From Bacteroidaceae bacterium (GTDB taxonomy: Bacteria; Bacteroidota; Bacteroidia; Bacteroidales; Bacteroidaceae), in the NCBI GenBank assembly GCA_030843315.1, contig JAUUPT010000077.1, positions 1 to 16,497 of the forward strand: a DNA stretch of 16,497 nucleotides, written 5' to 3'. Shown piece after piece: positions 6,468 through 12,909 of this stretch (position 1 is the first letter of the stretch; each line of letters starts with the position of its first letter). A program made the position numbers and the translations under genes. The notes under the pieces were generated by a model that made no database searches, was not told the origin of the DNA, and saw only the letters and a list, made by a program, of their open reading frames with translations.

Positions 6468-7644
6468 ATTCTTTATAGCTCATCAGCGCCAGTTTCTTCA
6501 CCCACAATACAAAGATACCCGTTAAAATTAAATTAAGCACTATAGTGAGCACAGAAATTATCAGTGCCGGACCACCTAAATTATATCCCAAGGCAATAAA
6601 GATAACTCCCGCCCCTACTTCGCCACGGGTAAACATACCGATAGAGAGCGCCAGGCGTTCGCTGAGTTTGCGGTCGCGATAGAAAAAGACAGGGAACAGC
6701 TTGCCGAGATTGGACAGGAACGACACCGCCAGCACATGGACGGAAATCATCCCCCACGACATCATCGGCTGCGAACCGGTGACGGAATGTTGCCCCGCAG
6801 CAGCTTCTGCAAAGTCCACGCCCAGGAAACGGGGCATACTCACACCGACCAGGAACATAAACAGGAACGAAACACCCGTCGAAACCTTCTGCTCCATCGG
6901 GGTGTCGTGTTCCTTATGTTTCATCACCATGCCCAGCACAAACGCCGGAAGCAACACTTCGATGTGTATGCTGCCATCTTCGCCATACAGATGCTTACTG
7001 ATAAGATACAGAGATTGGGTACAGGCAAATACAATGACCGAATAGAGCAGAATCGCCTTCCAGTCCTGCCGCCAGTTGTACTTGCCCAACTGCCGCCAAC
7101 CGAATGAAAGCAGCAGAAAAACAATCAGCACTATAATCAGAAGCTGCCAACGCAGCCCTATCATCATAATCTGAAGGGGAATCATCAGGAGAATGGTATC
7201 CAGATCATCGAAGATGGCCAGCACCTGTATCTTCTTATACATCCAACTGGACTTCAGCCCAATGGCTGCCAGCATAGTGAATAAAATACCTGCGGAAGTA
7301 GGAGCGGCGAAACGGCTCAGCAACAGATTTTCTTTCCATGCTTCCCAACTGTCCCAATATCCGGGCGAAAGCAATATAAAGATGTAGTAGAGGGCAATCA
7401 GGAACCAGGGCATGGCAGCAGTGGCCATCGCAATAAAGTAGTCTTCGGCATATCCTCGCCATCGTGATTTATCGACTTCGAACTCGCGTCCCACATTTAT
7501 CATGATGAAACCCAAGCATACGTAAAGCAACACATTCGATACGGCCTTCACCGCATCATAGTTTGCACCTGCCCATACCGGAAGGTATTGGGAAAGCACG
7601 AGGCCCACCACCAGGAAGACCGAAAAAGATAGAACTTTTCTCAT
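6466..7644 (-). CDS. Cation:proton antiporter, CPA2 (Kef/NapA-like) membrane domain
   Basis: This 392-residue, very hydrophobic protein has about 11-13 membrane segments and no attached TrkA-N or USP domain. Features of the monovalent cation:proton antiporter superfamily are RFAAPTSAGILF at 111-122, FDDLDTILLMI at 145-155 with the Asp146-Asp147 pair in the ion-binding helix, FLFMFLVGVSMP at 260-271, and FTRGEVGAGVIF at 338-349. The likely job is exchange of Na+ or K+ for H+ in the inner membrane. The ion cannot be read from sequence. The stop of lepA lies 75 bp upstream, beyond a terminator, and nhaA lies 57 bp downstream, so two sodium/proton-type antiporters of different families sit in tandem. 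Confidence 0.88.
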   Translation of the reverse strand: MRKVLSFSVFLVVGLVLSQYLPVWAGANYDAVKAVSNVLLYVCLGFIMINVGREFEVDKSRWRGYAEDYFIAMATAAMPWFLIALYYIFILLSPGYWDSWEAWKENLLLSRFAAPTSAGILFTMLAAIGLKSSWMYKKIQVLAIFDDLDTILLMIPLQIMMIGLRWQLLIIVLIVFLLLSFGWRQLGKYNWRQDWKAILLYSVIVFACTQSLYLISKHLYGEDGSIHIEVLLPAFVLGMVMKHKEHDTPMEQKVSTGVSFLFMFLVGVSMPRFLGVDFAEAAAGQHSVTGSQPMMSWGMISVHVLAVSFLSNLGKLFPVFFYRDRKLSERLALSIGMFTRGEVGAGVIFIALGYNLGGPALIISVLTIVLNLILTGIFVLWVKKLALMSYKE

Positions 7645-7655
7645 TTAATTAAGAT

Positions 7656-7700
7656 TAAAAGGGGTTGCCAAGATAGCCCTATGAAAAGAGAACAACCCCT
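7656..7700 (-). terminator. Intrinsic terminator of lepA
   Basis: The perfect 8-bp repeat AGGGGTTG (7660-7667) and CAACCCCT (7693-7700) forms a GC-rich stem with a 25-nt loop. On the minus strand the stem is followed by TTTAATCTTAATT. It lies 20 bases after the lepA stop. A degenerate -7 box (TATCTTGG at 7668-7675, one mismatch) sits in the loop and could start the antiporter transcript, but this is weak. Confidence 0.65.
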
Positions 7701-7719
7701 CGTGTTAAATTGTTTACTA

Positions 7720-9501
7720 TTAATCAAGTTTTAGTACTGCAAGAAACGCCTTCTGAGGCACTTCCACATTACCGATCTGCTTCATGCGCTTCTTACCCTT
7801 CTTCTGTTTTTCGAGCAGTTTGCGCTTACGGCTCACGTCACCACCGTAGCACTTGGCAGTCACATCCTTACGCACCGCTTTAATCGTCTCGCGGGAGATA
7901 ATCTTTGCACCGATAGCTGCCTGGATGGCAATATCGAACTGCTGTCTCGGAATCAGGTCTTTCAGCTTCTCGCACATGCGGCGTCCCAGTTCGTAGGCAT
8001 TGTCGAAGTGCGTCAGGGTAGAAAGGGCATCTACCGGTTCACCGTTCAACAAAATATCCAGCTTCACCAACTTGGACGGACGGAACCCATTGGAGTGATA
8101 ATCGAAAGAGGCATACCCCTTGGAGATACTCTTCAATTTATCGTAGAAGTCGATCACAATTTCTCCCAAAGGCATGTCGTAATAGATTTCGACGCGGTTG
8201 CCCGAAATATATTCCTGCTTCACCAGTTCACCGCGCTTACCCAGACAGAGAGTCATGATAGGACCTATATAATCGGTAGTGGTGATGACGGAAGCACGGA
8301 TATAAGGCTCCTCGATGCGGTCTATCATGGTCGGGTCGGGCATACTGCCGGGGTTGTGCACCTCAGTCATGTTGCCTTGCTTGTCGTAGATATTATAAGA
8401 TACGTTGGGCACGGTGGTAATGACGTTCATGTCGAACTCACGATCGAGACGTTCCTGCACAATCTCCATGTGGAGCAGCCCCAGGAAGCCGCAACGGAAA
8501 CCAAAGCCCAAAGCCAATGAAGACTCCGGCTGGAAGGTCAATGAAGCATCATTCAGTTGCAACTTCTCCAAAGAAGAACGCAAATCCTCGAATTCTTCGG
8601 CTTCGATGGGATATACACCGGCAAAAACCATCGGCTTCACTTCCTCAAAACCGGCAATAGCTTCCTTGCACGGACACGCAATGTGGGTAATCGTATCGCC
8701 CACCTTCACCTCCTTAGAAGTCTTTATACCCGAAATAATATAGCCTACATCGCCCGTACGCAGTTCGGGTCGCGGCAGCATTTCCATCCTCAGCACCCCT
8801 ATCTCGTCGGCATCATATTCCTTGCCCGTATTGAAGAACTTCACTTTATCTCCCTTGCGGATTACACCATTCACAATCTTGAAGTAGGCGATGATGCCGC
8901 GGAAGGAATTGAACACAGAGTCGAAGATCAACGCTTGCAGCGGAGCTTCTTCATCGCCTTCGGGATGAGGAATGCGCTCGATGACTGCCGACAGGATTTC
9001 TTCCACACCCATTCCCGTCTTGCCGGAAGCGCGGATAATCTCTTCACGTTTGCAGCCCAGCAACTCCACTATTTCATCTTCCACCTCTTCGGGCATGGCA
9101 CTTGCCATATCGCATTTATTGATTACGGGAATAATCTCCAAATCGTGTTCAATCGCCATATACAGATTCGAAATAGTCTGCGCCTGCACGCCTTGCGAAG
9201 CATCTACAATGAGCAATGCGCCCTCGCAAGCGGCAATGGAACGGGACACTTCGTAAGAAAAGTCCACGTGTCCCGGAGTATCGATCAGGTTCAGAATATA
9301 CTTTTCGCCTTTATATACATACTCCATCTGTATGGCATGACTCTTGATGGTAATACCTCTTTCCTTTTCCAGATCCATGTCATCCAGCATCTGTCCTGCA
9401 GTCACTTGTATGGTATTGGTGAACTCCAGCAAGCGGTCTGCCAGGGTCGATTTACCGTGGTCAATATGGGCAATAATACAGAAATTTCGTATCTTATTCA
9501 T
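7720..9501 (-). CDS. lepA: Elongation factor 4 (LepA), ribosome-associated GTPase
   Basis: This 593-residue protein has the normal family length (about 600). It is a translational GTPase that acts on the 70S ribosome. Back-translocation and roles in 30S biogenesis have been reported for the family. GTPase motifs are complete: AHIDHGKST at 11-19 (P-loop), RGITIK at 48-53, DTPGH at 74-78 with His78, NKCD at 128-131 and SGKTG at 159-163. Domains II-V follow, with FRCGFLGLLHMEI in domain III and the LepA-specific C-terminal domain ending with GGDVSRKRKLLEKQKKGKKRM. NKCD replaces the common NKID. The ATG at 9499-9501 fits the conserved MxxIRNFCIIAHIDHGK start. It has its own promoter about 75 bases upstream and a terminator downstream, so it appears monocistronic. 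Confidence 0.97.
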   Translation of the reverse strand: MNKIRNFCIIAHIDHGKSTLADRLLEFTNTIQVTAGQMLDDMDLEKERGITIKSHAIQMEYVYKGEKYILNLIDTPGHVDFSYEVSRSIAACEGALLIVDASQGVQAQTISNLYMAIEHDLEIIPVINKCDMASAMPEEVEDEIVELLGCKREEIIRASGKTGMGVEEILSAVIERIPHPEGDEEAPLQALIFDSVFNSFRGIIAYFKIVNGVIRKGDKVKFFNTGKEYDADEIGVLRMEMLPRPELRTGDVGYIISGIKTSKEVKVGDTITHIACPCKEAIAGFEEVKPMVFAGVYPIEAEEFEDLRSSLEKLQLNDASLTFQPESSLALGFGFRCGFLGLLHMEIVQERLDREFDMNVITTVPNVSYNIYDKQGNMTEVHNPGSMPDPTMIDRIEEPYIRASVITTTDYIGPIMTLCLGKRGELVKQEYISGNRVEIYYDMPLGEIVIDFYDKLKSISKGYASFDYHSNGFRPSKLVKLDILLNGEPVDALSTLTHFDNAYELGRRMCEKLKDLIPRQQFDIAIQAAIGAKIISRETIKAVRKDVTAKCYGGDVSRKRKLLEKQKKGKKRMKQIGNVEVPQKAFLAVLKLD

Positions 9502-9573
9502 TGATAAATTATTATCTATTCTACTAACTACTTACTACTTATCTACTAACGATTTATACACCATTAGGGTGCG

Positions 9574-9581
9574 CAAAGATA
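9574..9581 (-). promoter_or_regulatory. -7 promoter element for lepA
   Basis: On the minus strand this reads TATCTTTG, a full TAnnTTTG match, 72 bases before the lepA ATG. The predicted leader is about 65 nt and contains two copies of TCTACTAAC (plus strand, 9520-9528 and 9542-9550) in a purine/T-rich minus-strand sequence of unknown meaning. The box starts just after the terminator of the preceding winged-helix gene. No good -33 box is seen. Confidence 0.55.
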
Positions 9582-9598
9582 GTGAAAAAGGGGCAAAT

Positions 9599-9643
9599 AA
9601 AAAAGATGCGTTGAAACATATCCATGTTCAACGCATCTTTTTA
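9599..9643. terminator. Strong bidirectional intrinsic terminator after the winged-helix gene
   Basis: A perfect 16-bp inverted repeat (9600-9615 with 9627-9642) includes the GC-containing core GATGCGTTGAA and an 11-nt loop. A-tracts and T-tracts on both sides give a U-run on either strand. It lies 24 bases after the stop of the minus-strand winged-helix gene and insulates lepA from it. Confidence 0.88.
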
Positions 9644-9666
9644 TAACATTCTAATCAGTCTCTTGC

Positions 9667-9867
9667 TTAGTTCAGCTTTACAAACAGCTCCCCTTCAACT
9701 TCTGAAGTAGAAACTTTGTCTTCTCTCAACAACCAACCCAGCCCCAGGAAAAAGTCCTTGTCAACAAGTTTAGTTGCTTTCTTAATTTGCTTGTGAGTCA
9801 AGCCCTCTGTGTCATTCAGTGCAGTCCAAATCTGACCTGCAACGATTCCAGCTTTTTCTTTCAACAT
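9667..9867 (-). CDS. Winged helix-turn-helix protein (DUF2582-like)
   Basis: This is a 66-residue protein beginning MLKEKAGIVAGQIWTALN and containing LTHKQIKKATKL (likely recognition-helix region) and FFLGLGWLLREDKV (last helix and wing). The pattern matches the small winged-helix family PF10771 (DUF2582), common in Bacteroidetes. It has no other domain, no signal peptide and no metal site. DNA binding is suggested by the fold, but target genes are unknown. It is a single-gene unit with its own promoter and a strong terminator. A 12-bp palindrome between the promoter boxes is a candidate autoregulatory operator. The ATG at 9865-9867 gives the usual full length of the family. Confidence 0.82.
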   Translation of the reverse strand: MLKEKAGIVAGQIWTALNDTEGLTHKQIKKATKLVDKDFFLGLGWLLREDKVSTSEVEGELFVKLN

Positions 9868-9936
9868 TTCTATTTGCTTTTAGTTAAACGTTATCCTCAT
9901 CCCCATGTAAGGATGCCGGTGTTTTTTATATCGGTG

Positions 9937-9968
9937 CAAAGATAGATATATTTATGTTATATAACACA
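9937..9968 (-). promoter_or_regulatory. Promoter of the winged-helix gene with internal palindrome
   Basis: The minus-strand -7 box TATCTTTG (9937-9944) is a full consensus match. A TGTG at 9965-9968 lies 20 bases upstream and fits the -33 TTTG with one mismatch. The perfect palindrome TGTTATATAACA (9955-9966) lies between the boxes and touches the -33 box, so a bound protein there would be expected to block the polymerase. Confidence 0.5.
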
Positions 9969-9974
9969 TTATTA

Positions 9975-10009
9975 GGCACTTTTTTTCGTTTCAGGACACA
10001 AAAAGTACC
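9975..10009. terminator. Stem-loop 3' of the C_GCAxxG gene, possible weak terminator
   Basis: GGCACTTTTT (9975-9984) can pair with AAAAAGTACC (10000-10009) in 10 bp with one G-T pair and a 15-nt loop. It lies 6 bases past the end of the C_GCAxxG reading frame. On the minus strand only TAATAATG follows, not a clean U-run, so termination is uncertain. The rest of the 148-bp gap holds the winged-helix promoter. Confidence 0.35.
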
Positions 10010-10015
10010 GTTTTC

Positions 10016-10483
10016 TTACTCTTTCTGTACTTTCCCCAGATATTCCGACCATATTTGAGCGGCATTTTCTACCATCCTGGCACACGGGCGCTTAGCATAA
10101 TACTGCTCTGTCCGTGCTTCGGGCATTGATGAACCTTCCGGTTTCTTCAGTCCCAACAGCTCGGCACAAATCAGCGAACCGTTGCGTTTCTTGAACTCAG
10201 CCGCCAGCTCCTGCACCAGTGCATAGTTGGCTGCCTTGCCTTCGCGGTCTTTGCCGTCGATGGCTCCCTTTTACAATCCTGCCAGCAGAAACATGCCACA
10301 CGCAGCGCCACACGTCTGCCTCATACGTCCGATGCCACCGCCGAACGAGGCGGACATGCGGAATGCCTGCTCGTCTGTGAATCCGTACATATCGGCAAAA
10401 GCAGCCACTACGGACTGCGAGCAGTTATATCCGCTCTTGAAAAGCTCCACGGCTTTCTCTACCCTATCTTTTAATTCCATCAT
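10016..10483 (-). pseudogene. C_GCAxxG_C_C-family cysteine protein interrupted by one in-frame TAA
   Basis: Read through, the frame has 156 codons, the usual size of this family. The first 70 residues contain GYNCSQ (Cys21) and TCGAACG (Cys58, Cys62), the family signature. Codon 71 is TAA (10271-10273). The same frame then continues with KGAIDGKDREGKAANYAL and VQELAAEFKKR, LICAELLG (Cys106) and RPCARMVEN (Cys134), the last two signature cysteines. No frameshift is needed; a single base change such as GAA to TAA explains it. The GTG at 10214-10216 could only start a tail fragment. The family is thought to be redox-active or to bind a metal cluster, but its function is not settled. The start overlaps the xth stop (TAATG), so translation is coupled. 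A decayed gene, a sequencing error and read-through all remain possible. Confidence 0.75.
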
Positions 10484-11247
10484 TAATCAGTTATTTCCAG
10501 TGACATCGGGCAGTGGTCGGAATGAACGGCATCGCCCAATATCCGCGCCTCTTTCAGCAACGGGCGCACCGGCTCGCTCACCATGCAATAGTCTATGCGC
10601 CAACCTTTATTATTGGCACGCGAATTGAAGCGGTAGCTCCACCACGTATATTCCTGCTTGTCGGGATGCAGAAAACGGAAACTGTCAATGAAACCGGCGT
10701 TGAGAAAGCGCGTCATCCACTCCCGTTCTTCGGGCAGGAAACCGCTATTCTTGGCATTGCGCACCGGGTCGTGAATGTCAATAGGCTCGTGGCAGATGTT
10801 GTAGTCGCCGCAGAGAATCAGTTTCGGACGGGTACGTTCCAATTCCAAAACATACTCCTGAAACTTCTCCAGCCATACCATCTTGAATGCTTGGCGTTCA
10901 TCGCCGCTGGTTCCCGAAGGGTGATAAACGCTTACGATAGAGAGATCGCCATAGTCGGCACGAATAAAACGGCCTTCGTTGTCGTACTCTTCTATGCCCA
11001 TGCCATATTCCACATGATCCGGTTCGCGTTTAGTCAAGATGGCTACGCCGCTATACCCCTTCTTCTGTGCAGAATAGAGGTAATGTTTGTATCCCAGCGC
11101 ATCCAGTGCTTCCGCCGGATATTGTTCCGGCTGCAATTTCGTTTCCTGCAGGCAGAGCACATCGGGTTGTTCTTGTGCCAGCCATTCGGGAAAGCCTTTC
11201 GTTACGGCTGCCCGCAGCCCGTTCACATTATAAGTTATAATCTTCAT
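10483..11247 (-). CDS. xth: Exodeoxyribonuclease III (AP endonuclease)
   Basis: This 254-residue enzyme of the exonuclease-endonuclease-phosphatase fold cleaves DNA at abasic sites and trims damaged 3' ends in base excision repair. Active-site residues are visible: Asn7 (YNVNG), Glu35 (LQETK), Tyr108 (VYHPSG), Asp148 and Asn150 (CGDYN), Asp219 (WRIDY), and Asp244-His245 (HSDHCP). The RANNKGWRIDY segment is typical of the ExoA/Xth group. Length is normal. It lies 29 bp downstream of mntH, and its TAA shares a base with the ATG of the C_GCAxxG gene. The operon context fits oxidative-damage repair, since peroxide creates the lesions this enzyme removes. Strand and start are secure. Confidence 0.95.
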   Translation of the reverse strand: MKIITYNVNGLRAAVTKGFPEWLAQEQPDVLCLQETKLQPEQYPAEALDALGYKHYLYSAQKKGYSGVAILTKREPDHVEYGMGIEEYDNEGRFIRADYGDLSIVSVYHPSGTSGDERQAFKMVWLEKFQEYVLELERTRPKLILCGDYNICHEPIDIHDPVRNAKNSGFLPEEREWMTRFLNAGFIDSFRFLHPDKQEYTWWSYRFNSRANNKGWRIDYCMVSEPVRPLLKEARILGDAVHSDHCPMSLEITD

Positions 11248-11276
11248 ATCTATGTGTTATTTTAAAATATTACTAC

Positions 11277-12536
11277 TTAGAACGATGATATCAACAGCAT
11301 GATATTCAGCACCGTCACAATGACGGCAATGGTATAAAGCACAAACGTACTCCACCGGCTATTGACGTACTGCCCCATCACCTTGCGCGAAGAAGTCAGG
11401 CTGACTTGCAGAAAAACCGTGAAAGGCAACTGTATGCTCAGTATCATCTGCGAGATAATCAGCCCCTTGAACGGATCGCCGATAAAGAATATCAGCAGCA
11501 AGGCGATGCCCAACGAGAGTATCACGCCCACCTGCGAGTGGCTGTCCTTAATATGATAAGATTCTCCGAAGATGCCGGCAAAGATAGAACCCGCCGCCAT
11601 GCCGCTCGTTATTGTCGACGATATGCCCGCCATCAGCAGCGCCAACGCAAAAACCAACGCAGCACTGTTCCCCAGCAACGGTTCCAGCAGCGACTTGGCC
11701 TGTTGCAATTCCTCTACCTGAAGCCCCCCTTTGAAGAAAGTAGCTGCCGCCAGCAATATCATGGCACTATTTATCGCCCACCCCACAATCATGGAGAACA
11801 GCGTATCGAACAGTTCATATTTCAGCACCTTGCGGATCGAAGCATCGTCTTTCTTATTATACTCGTGACTCTGTATCACCTCCGAATGCAGAAACAGGTT
11901 ATGCGGCATTACCACTGCACCCAGCACACTCATGATAATCAGCATACTGCCCGACGGAAATGAAGGTGTCACCCACCCCTGCACCGCCATCGGCCAGTCT
12001 ATTTTCACCAGAAACAATTCGTAGATGAACGAAAGCCCGATGACCGATACAAATGCAATAATGGCGCGTTCTATCTTTTTGTAGGAATTGGTGAACAGCA
12101 TCAGCAATACAAATACCGTAGTCAATACGGAGCCCCATATAATCGGAATATCGAACAACATTTGCAGCGCTATCGCCCCTCCCAGTATCTCCGCCAGCGA
12201 AGTGGAGATAGACGCCAGCACCGCCGTGCCCAGTATGGGACGCGACACCCACGAAGGGGTGTACTTCGTAGCTGCCTCGGACAGACACAGACCGGTAACG
12301 ATGCCAAGGTGCGCCACGTTGTGCTGAAGCACAATCAGCATAATAGTGGACAGGGTTACCACCCACAGCAGGGAGTAACCGAATTCGGAGCCTGCCGCAA
12401 AGTTGGAAGCCCAGTTTCCCGGATCGATAAAACCCACCGTCACCAGCAGTCCGGGACCGATATATCTGAACACGTCCAGACCACCCAGATAACGTTTGTG
12501 GTCTTTCCGCTTCAAGTCTTTCAGGATATTTTTCAT
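11277..12536 (-). CDS. mntH: Nramp-family divalent metal (Mn2+/Fe2+) transporter
   Basis: From the ATG at 12534-12536 this is a 419-residue, roughly 11-helix inner-membrane protein that imports Mn2+ or Fe2+ with protons. Metal-site motifs are canonical: DPGN at 38-41 in helix 1 and A-x-x-MPH (Ala207, Met210, His212) in helix 6, followed by NLFLHSEV. The methionine favours transition metals over Mg2+. An in-frame ATG lies 15 codons upstream (12579-12581), but it overlaps the promoter -7 box and would add a hydrophobic stretch not expected in the family, so the shorter start is chosen. The gene heads an operon with xth and the C_GCAxxG gene. An imperfect palindrome over the -7 box suggests metal-responsive repression. 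Confidence 0.94.
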   Translation of the reverse strand: MKNILKDLKRKDHKRYLGGLDVFRYIGPGLLVTVGFIDPGNWASNFAAGSEFGYSLLWVVTLSTIMLIVLQHNVAHLGIVTGLCLSEAATKYTPSWVSRPILGTAVLASISTSLAEILGGAIALQMLFDIPIIWGSVLTTVFVLLMLFTNSYKKIERAIIAFVSVIGLSFIYELFLVKIDWPMAVQGWVTPSFPSGSMLIIMSVLGAVVMPHNLFLHSEVIQSHEYNKKDDASIRKVLKYELFDTLFSMIVGWAINSAMILLAAATFFKGGLQVEELQQAKSLLEPLLGNSAALVFALALLMAGISSTITSGMAAGSIFAGIFGESYHIKDSHSQVGVILSLGIALLLIFFIGDPFKGLIISQMILSIQLPFTVFLQVSLTSSRKVMGQYVNSRWSTFVLYTIAVIVTVLNIMLLISSF

Positions 12537-12576
12537 TATGTTTGTTCGTTTAAGAGCGTAAAAATACTGAATTAAT

Positions 12577-12594
12577 AACAAATATATCTATGTT
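12577..12594 (-). promoter_or_regulatory. mntH promoter -7 box with overlapping imperfect palindrome (candidate operator)
   Basis: The minus-strand -7 box TATATTTG (12579-12586) is a full TAnnTTTG match, 43 bases upstream of the preferred ATG. It lies within an 18-bp imperfect palindrome (12577-12594) with AACA at one end and TGTT at the other, 14 of 18 positions symmetric. The CTATGTT half resembles the half-site of the E. coli MntR box. MntR-type control is inference. Confidence 0.45.
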
Positions 12595-12599
12595 AAGTT

Positions 12600-12638
12600 C
12601 AAAAAAAAGCCCTTGGCATCTTTCAATGTCAAGGGCTT
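12600..12638 (-). terminator. Strong intrinsic terminator of the pheT-yebC-TSCPD operon
   Basis: The 9-bp perfect stem AAGCCCTTG (12607-12615) with CAAGGGCTT (12630-12638) extends through one G-T pair and three more pairs to a 6-nt loop. On the minus strand it is followed by an eight-T run. It lies 26 bases after the stop of the TSCPD gene and ends just before the mntH promoter. Confidence 0.88.
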
Positions 12639-12663
12639 CCGTCTATTCTTTCAGGCAAGAGAA

Positions 12664-12909
12664 TCAATATCCCATTTCATGCAGCGCCTTGCATAGTTGG
12701 TCGGCACAAGAGGTGGGTCGTCCTCCGCAGCGGATTCCTTCCAAACGGTCTATTACCGCTTCCACGGACATTCCTTTCACTAAGCGTGAAACCGCTTGCA
12801 GGTTTCCATTGCATCCACCCCAGAATGCGACCTCTTTCACAATGCCTTCCTCTACATCGAGTTCGATGTTCGTGCTGCATGTGCCTTGGGTCTTATATGT
12901 ATAAGTCAT
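12664..12909 (-). CDS. Small TSCPD-domain protein (TIGR03905-like)
   Basis: This 81-residue protein is made of one TSCPD domain. It has five cysteines: Cys11 (GTCSTN), Cys33 (GGCNGN), Cys61 (RCGGRP), Cys68 (TSCADQL) and Cys73. The PTSCADQL motif is the family signature. TSCPD domains are also found at the C-terminus of B12-dependent ribonucleotide reductases, where cysteines are thought to serve in thiol exchange or metal binding. The stand-alone form has no established role. Its ATG shares one base with the yebC TAA (TAATG), so it is translationally coupled to yebC and belongs to the pheT operon, which ends at a terminator 26 bases downstream. A redox or zinc-binding role is inference from the cysteines. 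Confidence 0.88.
   Translation of the reverse strand: MTYTYKTQGTCSTNIELDVEEGIVKEVAFWGGCNGNLQAVSRLVKGMSVEAVIDRLEGIRCGGRPTSCADQLCKALHEMGY

Noticed and set aside
8557..9504. Long plus-strand open frame (about 315 codons) opposite lepA
   Set aside because: It is fully antisense to a complete, well-conserved lepA, its protein has no recognisable domain, and it looks like a codon-bias shadow.
9516..9550. Repeated TCTACTAAC and CTACTTA motifs in the lepA leader as a CRISPR-like or regulatory repeat
   Set aside because: There are only two short exact copies in a low-complexity stretch, with no spacer structure.
10271..10273. Stop codon in the C_GCAxxG gene as a selenocysteine or frameshift recoding site
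   Set aside because: The codon is TAA, not TGA, and the downstream frame is the same one, so neither selenocysteine insertion nor frameshifting applies. No downstream recoding structure was evident.
12579..12581. Upstream ATG giving a 434-residue MntH
   Set aside because: The codon overlaps the promoter -7 box, so it would not be in the transcript. The ATG at 12534-12536 fits family length.
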